A stretch of DNA of 64,000 nucleotides from DATGJX01 sp963830545 (GTDB taxonomy: Bacteria > Vulcanimicrobiota > Vulcanimicrobiia > Vulcanimicrobiales > Vulcanimicrobiaceae). The DNA lies in NCBI GenBank assembly GCA_963830545.1, contig CAWHMK010000001.1, positions 1,984,001 to 2,048,000 on the forward strand, written 5' to 3'. Below are positions 24,961-34,122 of the stretch, one piece after another. How positions within the stretch are numbered: position 1 is the stretch's first letter; every line of letters starts with the position of its first letter. Position numbers and translations under genes: made by a program. A model generated the notes under the pieces. That model made no database searches and was not told the origin of the DNA. It saw nothing but the letters and a program-made list of their open reading frames with translations.

Positions 24961-26589
24961 ATGATGACGCTGAGTTCTTCCTATAAGAATCCGGTCTACC
25001 GCGGTGACGCTCCGGATCCGTCGGTCATCCGCGTCGGCCCCAGCGATTTTTGGGCGACGACGACGTCAACGGAGTGGGCTCCGCAGTTTCCCCTTCTGCA
25101 CTCGAAAGATCTGGTGCACTGGAAACATACCGGAGCTGTTTTTCCGCAAACGCCGCAGTGGGCCACCGGCAAGTTTTGGGCGCCGGAGATTTCCCATTAC
25201 AACGGGACATTCTACGTCTATTACGTGGCACAGCACCGCGACGGGCCGCTGACTATCGGCGTGGCAACCTCCCCGTCCGCACAAGGCCCGTACACCGATC
25301 ATCCGCCGCTCATCGGACAAACGTCCGGCTCGATCGATCCCACGCCGGTTACGGCGGACGGCCGCCGGTATCTCATCTGGAAGGAGGACGGCAACAGCGC
25401 CGGTCTTCCTACGACGATCTGGATTCAACAACTGACCGCCGACGGACTGGCGCTTGCGGGAGAAGCTCAACGGATTCTCGCGAACGACGCAGCCTGGGAA
25501 GGGCACGTCGTAGAGGCCCCCAGCGTTATCAAACACGGCGGCTATTATTACTTGTTCTACTCGGGCAATGCATGCTGCGGACGCGACTGCAAATATGCGG
25601 TCGGCGTCGCCCGGGCTCGATGCGTCATGGGGCCATGGGAGAAGCACGCGGGCAATCCGATCCTCAAGAGCAACGCACACTGGCGCTGTCCGGGCCACGG
25701 GTGCGCGGTCGATACCGCGGACGGACGCGTCTTTTACCTCTACCATGCATATGCGAAGCGCGACTCGATCTTCGTCGGGCGTCAAACGCTGCTGGACGAG
25801 ATCACTTGGGATGTGTCAGGCTGGCCCGTCATCAACGGCGGGAAAGGCCCGAGCAGCGTTGCGCAGCGTCCCGTGCAGCACGCGGCAACGTTCGCGCGCC
25901 GGCTCCTTCCGCGCGAAACGGCCGGTGCTTGGCAGTGGCCGCACGCACATCCGCCGCGCATGGTGTTTCGCCGCGGATTAAAGCGTGGCGGTGTGCTGCT
26001 CGGACCGCCGTCGTCCGACGCGCCCGTGGACACGTTAGCGTGCGTGCTCGCGCGTTCGCCTCATTTCGCGGATTACGTTGCGGAAACGGTCGTTGAATGC
26101 GACAAGCTTTCTGCCGGCACCGAAGCGGGCATTGCGGCCTACGGCGATCGCAAAAACGCCGTCGGCATAACCTATCAGAACGGCGTCCTGCGCGTTTGGA
26201 AACGCACGCGCGGCAAGCACGTCGTGCTCGAGGAACTCTCCGTCGAACCGCGTTCGCATATGCCGCTTCGCATTCGCGCGCGCCGAGGCTATTATTTTAC
26301 CTTCGAAGCCCGCCTCTCCAGCGGATGGGTAAGCCTTCGCGATGCACCGCTGCGTGCCGCACATTTGCCGCCATGGGATCGCGGCGTTCGCGTCGCGCTG
26401 ACCGCCGGCGCCATGCAAGAGGCCCAAGCGGCATTCCGCTATCTGCGCATCCGTAAGACACCCGTCAAAGGGACGCCCCTGGCTATCATTGTCCGCGCCT
26501 TAACGGACGGCATACGCGATCGGCTTGCAGCACCCATTATTGGTGAGCTCGGAAGAGCAGGCGCTCACCCCCAGAACCAAGTCGCGTAA
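24961..26589 (+). CDS. Glycoside hydrolase family 43-like
   Basis: A five-bladed propeller glycosidase with a C-terminal beta-sandwich. The catalytic base region YRGDAPDPSVIRV (D19) and the acid region HVVEAPSVIKHGGYYYLFY match GH43 (arabinofuranosidase/xylosidase). CCGRDCKYAVGVARA is a common loop. The C-terminal 200 residues resemble the concanavalin-like domain of beta-xylosidases. I see no signal peptide; the ATG pair at 24961 is preferred to 24928, which adds a stray cysteine-containing extension. The last 30 codons overlap the convergent DUF1989 gene by 90 bases; the authentic end may lie earlier. It probably releases sugars for galK/galT or related use. Confidence 0.75.
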   Translation: MMTLSSSYKNPVYRGDAPDPSVIRVGPSDFWATTTSTEWAPQFPLLHSKDLVHWKHTGAVFPQTPQWATGKFWAPEISHYNGTFYVYYVAQHRDGPLTIGVATSPSAQGPYTDHPPLIGQTSGSIDPTPVTADGRRYLIWKEDGNSAGLPTTIWIQQLTADGLALAGEAQRILANDAAWEGHVVEAPSVIKHGGYYYLFYSGNACCGRDCKYAVGVARARCVMGPWEKHAGNPILKSNAHWRCPGHGCAVDTADGRVFYLYHAYAKRDSIFVGRQTLLDEITWDVSGWPVINGGKGPSSVAQRPVQHAATFARRLLPRETAGAWQWPHAHPPRMVFRRGLKRGGVLLGPPSSDAPVDTLACVLARSPHFADYVAETVVECDKLSAGTEAGIAAYGDRKNAVGITYQNGVLRVWKRTRGKHVVLEELSVEPRSHMPLRIRARRGYYFTFEARLSSGWVSLRDAPLRAAHLPPWDRGVRVALTAGAMQEAQAAFRYLRIRKTPVKGTPLAIIVRALTDGIRDRLAAPIIGELGRAGAHPQNQVA

Positions 26590-27093
26590 CGCGCGAATCG
26601 CGAACACGTCTCCGGCGCGGGATGCGGGCTTCACGATGGTCGCGCTTCCGTCCGGTGCAACGCGCACGTCCATGAACACGTTAATGGTGGCGCGAACGTC
26701 ATCGGCGCCGATCGAGAACGCACGAAGCGCTCCCGAAAGGTTTTCGAGACAGCTGCGATGGCCGTCTTCGCCGCGGCGCGCGAACATCGTAGCGCTGCAG
26801 GGCGCAAGCAAAATATCGTGTACGCCGGTCGTGTCTTCGACGACCGATGCAAGAGGATTGCCGCGATTCGAGTAAAGGACGGCGCCCAGCCGCACGCGCG
26901 TCGTAGCGTTATAATCGATCGTCGTCCCGGCGGAAAACGATTCGCACGGCTCGCCGGCAGCGAATAGCGCCACGTCGGCGACTTGTTCGCCTTGCAGATC
27001 GACGATGCTCAGCACTGCGCCGCGCGGCAAGTGCACTGCCGCGCCTGTTTGCGCGGGGAGTTCTACGAGTGTGGATGGAAGGGACACTGCCAC
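26500..27093 (-). CDS. DUF1989 urea-carboxylase-associated family protein
   Basis: A 197-residue DUF1989 protein: PAQTGAAVHLPRGAVLSIVD, then FSAGTTIDYNATTRVRLGAVLYSN, SCLENLSGAL and the metal-site-like INVFMDVRV. It ends with a CSSELTNNGCCKPI segment. DUF1989 proteins accompany urea carboxylase/allophanate or guanidine metabolism and, as here, GntA-like hydroxylases; some are carboxyguanidine-related, many are unassigned. This is the last gene of the seven-gene operon; its start overlaps the GntA-like stop by 31 bases. Confidence 0.8.
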   Translation of the reverse strand: MAVSLPSTLVELPAQTGAAVHLPRGAVLSIVDLQGEQVADVALFAAGEPCESFSAGTTIDYNATTRVRLGAVLYSNRGNPLASVVEDTTGVHDILLAPCSATMFARRGEDGHRSCLENLSGALRAFSIGADDVRATINVFMDVRVAPDGSATIVKPASRAGDVFAIRALRDLVLGVSACSSELTNNGCCKPIAYAVR

Positions 27094-27863
27094 TCCTCTT
27101 CGATTCTTCGCCCTGAGTACTGCCTCGCCTCGCTCAATGTGCCGTAAGGCCGCAGTTCGGGGTTCAACGATCCTTGCAAGTGCAGCTCGCGTTCGCGTAC
27201 GAGCGCTTGGATCCGTTCAAAGAGACCGCTCTCTCGCGCGCGAGAAAACTGGTCATGCGCATTGAATGCCAGCGCCGGCAGCAAAAAGCGCCGCGATTCG
27301 CGAGACGCCGCGGGATGCATGCCGACGACGAAGTAAGCGCGGCCTGCGAAACTGAAGGCAAAATCTTTGTCCGCGGGATCCATCGACACGCCGGCCGCGT
27401 AGCCGTAATGCAGTTCGTCTAGCCGGTGCAGACGTTGCAGCTGTTCCCACAGCGCCTTTTCAAACCATCGTTCGTCTCGGCAATCTCCGGCTTCGAACAC
27501 CGCTACGAATGTGGCATAGGGCGTTCGCATGAACATGGATTCCAATGAAAACGCTGCCAAGTCACGCGCTAATCCTTCGGTTCCCTCGTTCAATGGAAAA
27601 CCCCGGTAGTATCCGAAACGATAGCCCCCGCATTGCACGGCCGCTTTTCCGGCAACGCACGAAAAGCCGTCGCTGCTCAGAAAGGATCGCAGCGCTTTGT
27701 CCGCCATTGTTGCGTGCGGCGCCGGCCGCCGCCAGTCCAGCAAACGCACGAGTACACCGTCCAGCACGGCGGAGTAGTTGCTGAAACGTAATGCGCGCGC
27801 GGATACGAACGGGTTTCCTCCGTCGTACAGCGAGACGGCCTGCTGCGCCGTTAAACCACCCAA
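27063..27863 (-). CDS. YqcI/YcgG family haem-dependent N-hydroxylase, GntA-like
   Basis: A 266-residue member of the YqcI/YcgG (FPC/CPF-motif) family. The first motif, usually FPCVFAKAA, reads FSCVAGKAAVQCGGYRFGYY at about residues 68-87; the C-terminal CPF motif is kept (EEWQCPFHPHS). The studied member GntA is a haem enzyme that hydroxylates a guanidino nitrogen during guanitoxin biosynthesis; from memory, DcsA of cycloserine biosynthesis is similar and makes N-hydroxyarginine. A guanidine or amine hydroxylation is therefore inferred here. It overlaps the genes on both sides (13 and 31 bases). The P-to-S change in the first motif is worth noting. Confidence 0.7.
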   Translation of the reverse strand: MGGLTAQQAVSLYDGGNPFVSARALRFSNYSAVLDGVLVRLLDWRRPAPHATMADKALRSFLSSDGFSCVAGKAAVQCGGYRFGYYRGFPLNEGTEGLARDLAAFSLESMFMRTPYATFVAVFEAGDCRDERWFEKALWEQLQRLHRLDELHYGYAAGVSMDPADKDFAFSFAGRAYFVVGMHPAASRESRRFLLPALAFNAHDQFSRARESGLFERIQALVRERELHLQGSLNPELRPYGTLSEARQYSGRRIEEEWQCPFHPHS

Positions 27864-28807
27864 CGTCGTGCCAGTTCCTTTTGCTCTGAAGCTGCAGCGC
27901 GGATGACGCCGTCACCGTAGCGTGCTCCCCCATAGCAGGCACGTTGGAGTACGGCAAGCCACGCGCAAAGCGCGCGCTCCAGAATCCAAAGCGGGGCGAG
28001 CGCGACCGACAGAAACGAGAAATGCCGGTAACCACGCTCGCGCAGCCAGCCACGAAACGCAAGCGCGATAGAAGCGGCGGCCAATAGAGCAGGATATGCG
28101 AAGAACTGCATCCAGACCGCAACGGCGAGCGAGGGCAGAATGCATAGCGCGATCGCCAAGCGTGCCGGGCGCGCGAATTCATCGTACGCCTGGCGCACTC
28201 GCTGGTTCCAATACTGATGCGCACTCGGTGGACGGCGCGAGACGTACACGCCGCGCGCGACGAGTTCTTCGCCGCCGTTTGCGCGAATCGTACGCACGAG
28301 TTCCAAATTCTCGAACAGCACATCCGCGTTGTATCCGAACGGCAGCAGCGTCCGCCTGAAGGCGAGCGTTCCGGGCCAATCACCATCCATCGCCCGGTTA
28401 ATCAATATGCGAGATGAATCCAAGACCGCATGCCACGGCTGTGGATCGAAAACGTTTTGCGGACGCACGACGTCGGCATAGTCGAGCAGCGCGATCGTTC
28501 GGCCGAGCGAAACGTTATCGTAACGAACGTCGTCGTCAGCGACGACGACGCGCTCATGCCACGTCAGGCGAAGGCCGGTGAGTACTCCGCGCACCTTGCC
28601 GTTCGCGCCGCGGATGCCGTCAATAGGCGGCACGTGCGCTACGCCCGGGAGCAAACGATCGAGGGCATCGAAAAGTTCGCGCGGTGAGCCGTCGACGACG
28701 ATTAATTCGACGTCGCGAAGCGACCGCAGGTACGATGCAAGCTCCTCGAAGCCGCTCGCGCTCCGGCTGCGAATTGGAAGAATGTATGCCGCTCGTGCGC
28801 CGCTCAT
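27851..28807 (-). CDS. Family-2-like glycosyltransferase with C-terminal membrane helices
   Basis: A 318-residue GT-A type transferase. The nucleotide-sugar fold opens with YILPIRSRSASGFEELASYL and VELIVVDGS; the metal-binding acidic motif is VVVADDDVRYD, and GDWPGTLAFRR precedes an acceptor-site region. Two hydrophobic segments at about residues 215-255 (ALCILPSLAVAVWMQFFAYP onwards) anchor it in the inner membrane. The ATG overlaps the stop of the PLP decarboxylase (ATGA) and its end overlaps the GntA-like start. It would transfer a sugar to the operon's product or a lipid/glycan carrier. Confidence 0.75.
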   Translation of the reverse strand: MSGARAAYILPIRSRSASGFEELASYLRSLRDVELIVVDGSPRELFDALDRLLPGVAHVPPIDGIRGANGKVRGVLTGLRLTWHERVVVADDDVRYDNVSLGRTIALLDYADVVRPQNVFDPQPWHAVLDSSRILINRAMDGDWPGTLAFRRTLLPFGYNADVLFENLELVRTIRANGGEELVARGVYVSRRPPSAHQYWNQRVRQAYDEFARPARLAIALCILPSLAVAVWMQFFAYPALLAAASIALAFRGWLRERGYRHFSFLSVALAPLWILERALCAWLAVLQRACYGGARYGDGVIRAAASEQKELARRWVV

Positions 28808-29964
28808 GGGTGCAGCGTATCTCGGCGCGCGCCTTCGGAGAATGCAAACGCCATGCTCGCATCGTAGGCGCCGGCGTCCGCAATGACGATCGCGTCACCG
28901 GCTACGCATTGGGACAAATCCAGGCTGCTTGCCAGAACGTCGTATTCCAAGCACGTCCGGCCGATGATCCGGCCCGCGCCAATACCGCGGCGGATTGGCC
29001 TTATGGCGCCATTCGCCGCATGGAAAAGACGGTGTTCGAAAGTCGACATTTGCGAAACGTCCGGATACCCCGCGTCGACCACAACGTCGCGTACGCCGTC
29101 CCGTTGCCGCACTTCGAGAATCGCCGAAATCACCGCTTCACACCCGGTGACGAGCCCTTGACCGGGCTCGAGGAAAACCTTTTGCAAAGACGGTAGACGC
29201 GAAGCCGCGCGCTCGCGCAGCCAATCGAAATCGCCCGCGGAGATCGCCTCATCGATCTCATGCGGTTGTTTCCCGCCTCCGGCGTCGAACACGGTCACCT
29301 TCGCACCACTCTCTGCTTCGAGTTTCTGCGCCAGCTCGAGGAGAGCGTCCACGAGCGTTCGCCAGGTATAGGCGCGGTAATCTTGCGGCCGCACGTGAAA
29401 CGAGACGCCGATCTTCGTCAGGCCGCAGGAACGAATCGTTCGCACGATTCGCGGTAATGCCGAATGCGGAATGCCGAAATGAGAGTCGATTCCATCCGGC
29501 CGCAGGCGGATGCCGATCGTGCTTTCCGTGAAGCGCGTTGCTGCCGCCGCGAAGGCTTCGGGCGAATCCGCGAATACGTATCCCGGCGCAACCCGGCAGT
29601 ACGTGGCCGGATACGGACCGTTGTAAACGATCTGCGAGGCTTCAAAACCGCAAGCGATCGCGTGCGAAACCTCCTGCGGGCTGATGACCTCTGCGAAAAA
29701 ACCATGCGCGCGCGCGCATTGCAGCACTTCGCTGCGCGGATTGGTTTTTACGCTGTAACACAGCTGGTACGGCCGTGCAGCGATCGGGGAACGTCGAGCG
29801 CGCTCGAAAACCGTTGCTAGAACGCCGTCCAGAAAGACCCGGCGGCGCGAACCGGTCGGCTCTATCAAAGCGGCTAGCGCCGCGAGCAATTGCGACTCCG
29901 GCGTAGCGAGGAACACCTGCGATTCAGGCGGGACGCTGCAGGTTTGCATCGTCATCGGTTTCAT
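28804..29964 (-). CDS. Fold-III PLP decarboxylase (ornithine/arginine/diaminopimelate type)
   Basis: An alanine-racemase-fold decarboxylase of about 386 residues. The PLP lysine is in YQLCYSVKTNP, the phosphate-binding glycines in DAGGGKQP, and the EPG motif is VFLEPGQGLV. The substrate-specificity region reads GRTCLEYDVLA (usual GPTCDSxD), and the active-site tyrosine region is ADAGAYDASMAF. The non-standard CLEYD where the family has CDS(x)D suggests an altered substrate. It may decarboxylate arginine/ornithine-like amino acids to the amine used by the neighbouring N-hydroxylase. Internal ATGs at 29955 and 29949 are alternative starts; all overlap the upstream gene. Confidence 0.75.
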   Translation of the reverse strand: MKPMTMQTCSVPPESQVFLATPESQLLAALAALIEPTGSRRRVFLDGVLATVFERARRSPIAARPYQLCYSVKTNPRSEVLQCARAHGFFAEVISPQEVSHAIACGFEASQIVYNGPYPATYCRVAPGYVFADSPEAFAAAATRFTESTIGIRLRPDGIDSHFGIPHSALPRIVRTIRSCGLTKIGVSFHVRPQDYRAYTWRTLVDALLELAQKLEAESGAKVTVFDAGGGKQPHEIDEAISAGDFDWLRERAASRLPSLQKVFLEPGQGLVTGCEAVISAILEVRQRDGVRDVVVDAGYPDVSQMSTFEHRLFHAANGAIRPIRRGIGAGRIIGRTCLEYDVLASSLDLSQCVAGDAIVIADAGAYDASMAFAFSEGARRDTLHP

Positions 29965-31249
29965 GCATCGCTATGTACGTCAGCCGTTCCGGACGGCGCC
30001 ACCATCCTGGTCCGGTACAGGAGCGAGGCTCGGTTCTCGATCCGCGCGCAAGCTGCCGAATGTACTTCGCAACCGGCGTTTCGCGCAGCGTACCGTCGCT
30101 GACCTCGAATGCGCCGCTTTCATAGTAACCGTCTTGGCGCGTGAGGGCGGAGTTCCAGTCGAAAGCGCCGAGCAGCGACCATGCGGTGATCGCGCGAGCG
30201 TCTACACCCTCTGCCTTGATTCGTCGAAGGTCGTCATGCATGTCGCGCAGCCAGCGGATCTGCTCGTCGTGCGAACAGGCCAGATGTGCCTCCGTGAGTG
30301 CCAGCGGTAATCCGTAACGATTCCAACACTCGCGCAGAAGTTCGCCCGGGCCGGCAATGCCCTCGAGCCGGGCGCGAACGGCTTCGACGTCGGCATACCG
30401 GTGACGCCCATTCGATCCGCACCGGTCTTGCGGATAACGCCAGACGGCTTCGTCGAGCCAACGCTCACCCGTAACGTAATAGTTGTAGCCCAAGATGTGC
30501 GGCCTGCATTCGAGCGCTTCGAGCGAGCGCCGATCGATGCGGAAACCCAACTCAAGCAAATGCTGCCCCATGAGCGGATTGCGATCGAGCGTACCGCAGA
30601 GCAGATCGTACGAAAGGAACCGCCTCGCGTTCTCATGACGTGCTTGATAGTGCAGCAGCGGGCTAGCGTACGTTTTGCCAAGGTCTTCCGTTGGAATGAG
30701 ATGCGCTTCCGGTATGTGCCGGCGGATCGCTTCCATCGCTCTGCCGATCGCTGAAATTTGATTGAAAATCGCTTGGTAGAACGACAACTCATCCGTGCGA
30801 TGCGGATACCACCACCCGTAAAGCGCGCTGAACCGTGCCGTCGTCACGGGTTCGTTCACCGGCGTAAAGAAGCGCAGCCACGGATAACGCCGCGCAACGG
30901 CGCCCGCAAATTCGGCGAGCTTCCTTGGAAACTCCTGGTCGAGCAGGTTCGTATAGCGCGGGCCGCTGCCGTGATGCAGAAGCGTGACGATGGGGACGAC
31001 GTTCAGCTCGCGCAAGCGCTCTAAGCGCTCATCCGTCCAGCTCCAATCGGCCTTTTCGAGTCCGTCCGGCGCGATGCGCTCCCAAAGGACCGGATAGCGA
31101 AGATGCGTGATACCGAGGGATGCGATGTGTGCGAGATCGCTTTCGCGACGGTGATGCCCGCTGCGTTGAATCTGATCGTTGTACGCGTCGCCGATGCGGC
31201 AGACGGTGCACTCGATGCCGCCCCAAACGTCTATGCCACTTGCGTCCAC
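29924..31249 (-). CDS. Glycoside hydrolase family 1-like protein
   Basis: A 441-residue TIM-barrel protein of clan GH-A. It opens VWGGIECTVCRIGDAYNDQ, then LGITHLRYPVLWERI. The acid/base glutamate is in FFTPVNEPVTTARFS, and the probable nucleophile lies in LPLALTEAHLACSHD, where GH1 enzymes have TENG, so both glutamates are kept but the second motif is altered. Such divergent members occur in glycan-biosynthesis clusters with UDP-galactopyranose mutase and may act as trimming glycosidases or transglycosylases. There is no signal peptide, so it is probably cytosolic. It overlaps glf by 19 bases and the decarboxylase by 41. Confidence 0.7.
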   Translation of the reverse strand: MDASGIDVWGGIECTVCRIGDAYNDQIQRSGHHRRESDLAHIASLGITHLRYPVLWERIAPDGLEKADWSWTDERLERLRELNVVPIVTLLHHGSGPRYTNLLDQEFPRKLAEFAGAVARRYPWLRFFTPVNEPVTTARFSALYGWWYPHRTDELSFYQAIFNQISAIGRAMEAIRRHIPEAHLIPTEDLGKTYASPLLHYQARHENARRFLSYDLLCGTLDRNPLMGQHLLELGFRIDRRSLEALECRPHILGYNYYVTGERWLDEAVWRYPQDRCGSNGRHRYADVEAVRARLEGIAGPGELLRECWNRYGLPLALTEAHLACSHDEQIRWLRDMHDDLRRIKAEGVDARAITAWSLLGAFDWNSALTRQDGYYESGAFEVSDGTLRETPVAKYIRQLARGSRTEPRSCTGPGWWRRPERLTYIAMHETDDDANLQRPA

Positions 31250-32346
31250 GACTGTGCTCCGCGAATCTTTGCGTACAGCGTGAGCGCTTGCGCCACGACC
31301 TGATCCATATTGTAATACCGGTACGTTGCGAGACGGCCGGCGAACCGCACGTTCGGAGCCCCGTCCGCCAACCGTTTGTAGCGCTCGAACAGCGCGGCGT
31401 TTTCGGGCCGCGGCACCGGATAGTACGGGTCTCCTTCGCCCTGCGGGTATTCGTACGTGATCGCCGTCTTCGAGTGGCGCTGGCCCGTCAAGTACTTGTA
31501 CTCGGTAATGCGCGTGTATGCGTGTTCGTTTGGGAAGTTTACGACCGCCGCATCCTGGAACCGCTCGGCATCGACCGTCTTATGCTCGAAGCGTAGCGAA
31601 CGGTATGGAAGCGGCCCAAATCGTAGATCGAAGAACTCGTCGATCGGCCCTGTGTAAATGAGCTCGTCGTATTTGATCGACCTGGCGATATCGCGATAGT
31701 CGATGCCCAGTTCGATGCAAATGTTCGGGTGATCGAGCATTGCCTCGAACATTTTCGTGTAACCTTCGAGGGGCATCGCTTGATACGTGTCGGTGAAATA
31801 GCGATCGTCGCAATTGGTGCGCACCGGAATGCGCGAGGTCACTGCAGCATCGAGCTGCGATGGATCGAGCCCCCATTGCTTGCGAGTGTACTGTTGGAAA
31901 AATTTTTCGTAAAGGTCGCGCCCGACACGAGCGACGACCGCGTCTTCGGACGTGCGTATGGCTGCGGGCCGCTCGGCGCGTTCGGCCAAAAATGCCTCGA
32001 CGTCTTTTTCTTGCAACTGTAATCCGTACAGCGCGTTGATGGTCGTGAGATTGATTGGAAAAGGCACGATCTTTCCGTCGAGGCTTGCGAGGACGCGGTG
32101 TTCGTACGAACGCCATTTCGTGAAGCGGCTCAAATACGCGAACACCTCGGCGCTGTTCGTGTGAAAGATGTGCGGCCCATACCGGTGGATGAGCAGGCCT
32201 TCCGCATTGTACTCGTCATAGGCATTCCCGCCCACGTGCGGACGCCGGTCGACGAGCAACACGGTTTTGCCCGCATCGCGCGCCAAGCGTTCCGCGAGAA
32301 CCGACCCGGCGAAGCCGGCACCGGCGATCAGATAATCGAACGTCAT
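31231..32346 (-). CDS. glf: UDP-galactopyranose mutase
   Basis: Glf is an FAD enzyme converting UDP-galactopyranose to UDP-galactofuranose. The start is ATG 32346 (MTFDYLIAGAGFAGSVLAER), giving the FAD motif at residues 8-17. RPHVGGNAYDE, the mobile-loop GPHIFHTN, and the segments TRKQWG and RYYNMDQVV carry the conserved substrate-binding residues. Length 371, as usual. TAATG links it to the upstream glycosyltransferase. The presence of Glf says that the operon product or the glycan it modifies contains galactofuranose. Confidence 0.93.
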   Translation of the reverse strand: MTFDYLIAGAGFAGSVLAERLARDAGKTVLLVDRRPHVGGNAYDEYNAEGLLIHRYGPHIFHTNSAEVFAYLSRFTKWRSYEHRVLASLDGKIVPFPINLTTINALYGLQLQEKDVEAFLAERAERPAAIRTSEDAVVARVGRDLYEKFFQQYTRKQWGLDPSQLDAAVTSRIPVRTNCDDRYFTDTYQAMPLEGYTKMFEAMLDHPNICIELGIDYRDIARSIKYDELIYTGPIDEFFDLRFGPLPYRSLRFEHKTVDAERFQDAAVVNFPNEHAYTRITEYKYLTGQRHSKTAITYEYPQGEGDPYYPVPRPENAALFERYKRLADGAPNVRFAGRLATYRYYNMDQVVAQALTLYAKIRGAQSWTQVA

Positions 32347-33458
32347 TACGCAAGCGCCTTTGCAATGGAGCAGCGCTGAATCTCGGCGCTCATTGCCGCA
32401 ACCGTTGCATCCCATGAAGCATGCGTGAGCAGCTCATCAACTTCTGCATGCCACCGCGCAGGGGGTGTCTCGCGTAGCGCTGCTTCCGCGAACTCGACAA
32501 ATTGTTCGGCGGTAGCAGCAATGCCGACGAGTCCCCGCTCGCCGTACGGATCGACGACGTCGGCGATCGGCGTGGAAATTACCGGTTTGTGCGCAGCGAG
32601 GTACTCCAGCGTTTTCGTTGGGCTAATGAAGCGCGTCGAATCGTTGCGCGCGAAAGGCAGCATTGCAATGTCCCAGTGGTGCAGATACGCGGGAAGTTCG
32701 CCGTACGAACGCTGACCGATGTAATGAATATTGTCGCGGTGCGGCAATAGGCCCGGGTCGATCTTTACGACAGGACCGACGATCACCAGGTTCCACTGCG
32801 GGCGCAGTTGCGCGATGGCATCCACGTAATCGATGTCGAAGCGCTCGTCGACGACGCCGTAGAAACCGATTCGTGGCCGGGGTACCGCGCGCAGGTCCGC
32901 GGGCTCGGGCAGCGCGCGAGGCGCGAAGTGTTCCGCATCGACGGCGCTCGGAAAGCACCGCACGTTCGAATGGTGTCGCCGCTTCGCGTAGTAGAGGCTT
33001 CGACCACCGGTGAAGACGACGCCGGCGCGGCGGAAAAGCTCTTGCTCGAACACGTTCAACTCGGCCGGAGCGAACGCGAACTTCGCGAGCTCGTCCATGC
33101 AATCGTACACGCACATGCTGTACCGTAGGAACTGCGTATAAGCAAGAGCCATCGGGGTGTAATACCACGCGATCGGATCCGCAACGGCGTGTTTCGTCAA
33201 ATAAGCGCGCACGAGCCGCTCGTGCGTTTCGTGCGAATCGCGCAACCGCGAGGGAATGTGCGGCCGGACTACGGTTACGCCGCAGGCGAGCGCCTCGTCC
33301 TCGCAGCGCGGTCCGCCGTCGTCTACGTAGAGCGGTTCTTCGAAGTAATACACGCGGCGCTCGGACGCGAGCCTCGACAGGACATGCTGTGGGCGTTGAA
33401 AGACGAAGTTCCAGCGCAGATGGGAAAAGCAAACTATTGCAGGTGTAAACGCGTGCAT
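32346..33458 (-). CDS. GT4-like glycosyltransferase (family 1 protein)
   Basis: A 370-residue GT-B glycosyltransferase, first gene of the seven-gene operon. The start ATG at 33458 is supported by GGAGGGA ten bases upstream; two ATGs further upstream (33482, 33479) lack a ribosome site. It begins with the recurring SHLRWNFVFQRPQHVLSRL segment; the C-terminal domain has IGFYGVVDERFD, VIVGPVVKIDP and the donor-binding SPTKTLEYLAAHKPVIST. It probably uses the galactofuranose or another nucleotide sugar made next door. Confidence 0.8.
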   Translation of the reverse strand: MHAFTPAIVCFSHLRWNFVFQRPQHVLSRLASERRVYYFEEPLYVDDGGPRCEDEALACGVTVVRPHIPSRLRDSHETHERLVRAYLTKHAVADPIAWYYTPMALAYTQFLRYSMCVYDCMDELAKFAFAPAELNVFEQELFRRAGVVFTGGRSLYYAKRRHHSNVRCFPSAVDAEHFAPRALPEPADLRAVPRPRIGFYGVVDERFDIDYVDAIAQLRPQWNLVIVGPVVKIDPGLLPHRDNIHYIGQRSYGELPAYLHHWDIAMLPFARNDSTRFISPTKTLEYLAAHKPVISTPIADVVDPYGERGLVGIAATAEQFVEFAEAALRETPPARWHAEVDELLTHASWDATVAAMSAEIQRCSIAKALA

Positions 33459-33737
33459 CGGTTGTCGTCCCTCCGGCATCAACTGATGGCGGAAATTTCC
33501 CCTAATCCCATGCGCGTTAAACCGCGTCGAAGACGCAGCTTTTTATGTACGCAACCGCGCATAAGCGAGTACCAAATCGCGACCCGTTCGTTTCGTGCGC
33601 GCTTCGTAAAGCGCACGTCTTCAGTCCGGCCGGTAATCGATTGCAGGCGAATTGCTTCGACGCCCCGGTCTCCGCCGTGGGCGAGCGTCGCGGCTCGAAC
33701 GCGTTCGTCTCTATGCGCCTACGGGAATGATCGACGC

Positions 33738-34004
33738 ATGGCAAACAACCACGTGCGGCACGATACGGACGAACCCAGGCCGGGAACGTGGAGTTGGATA
33801 AAAGAATGGTCGGGTTACGTAGTGACGGTGCTCCCGTACGTCTCGGCCGGGCTCGTGCTGATTCCGAGTTTGAACGTATGGGCGAAGGCCGCAATTCTGT
33901 TGGCCTTTACGGTGCTCGTTTTGTATGTGCGCGTTTGGCACGAAAAGGCCGGCGTGGAAGTCACCGGCGACGACAAAAAAAGCAAACGGCCGCGCAATTC
34001 CTAA
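33738..34004 (+). CDS. Small membrane protein, 88 aa
   Basis: An 88-residue protein with a polar N-terminus, an amphipathic stretch (WSWIKEWSGYVVTVLPYVSA) and a membrane helix (AAILLAFTVLVLYVRV), ending in a basic tail (DDKKSKRPRNS). The ATG is at 33738; the start codon choice rests on protein length only. The gene stands alone, about 280 bases from the divergent glycosyltransferase operon; in that gap I see only a GGAAATTTCC palindrome and a weak GTGCGC/GCGCAC inverted repeat. Function unknown. Confidence 0.55.
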   Translation: MANNHVRHDTDEPRPGTWSWIKEWSGYVVTVLPYVSAGLVLIPSLNVWAKAAILLAFTVLVLYVRVWHEKAGVEVTGDDKKSKRPRNS

Positions 34005-34122
34005 TTGGCGCAGAGTAGCTACGAGCGACCGGCAGCCGGCAGGCAGGCGCAGTAGGTCGCGCTGCGGCGTACGGTTTCATCATAAAAAATGGGGAAGATC
34101 ACCCCGATGGAACGCAACCCTT

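Noticed and set aside
33490..33500. GGAAATTTCC as a third copy of the structured element
   Set aside because: Only the ten-base palindrome is shared; neither the flanking conserved linkers nor the second helix is present.
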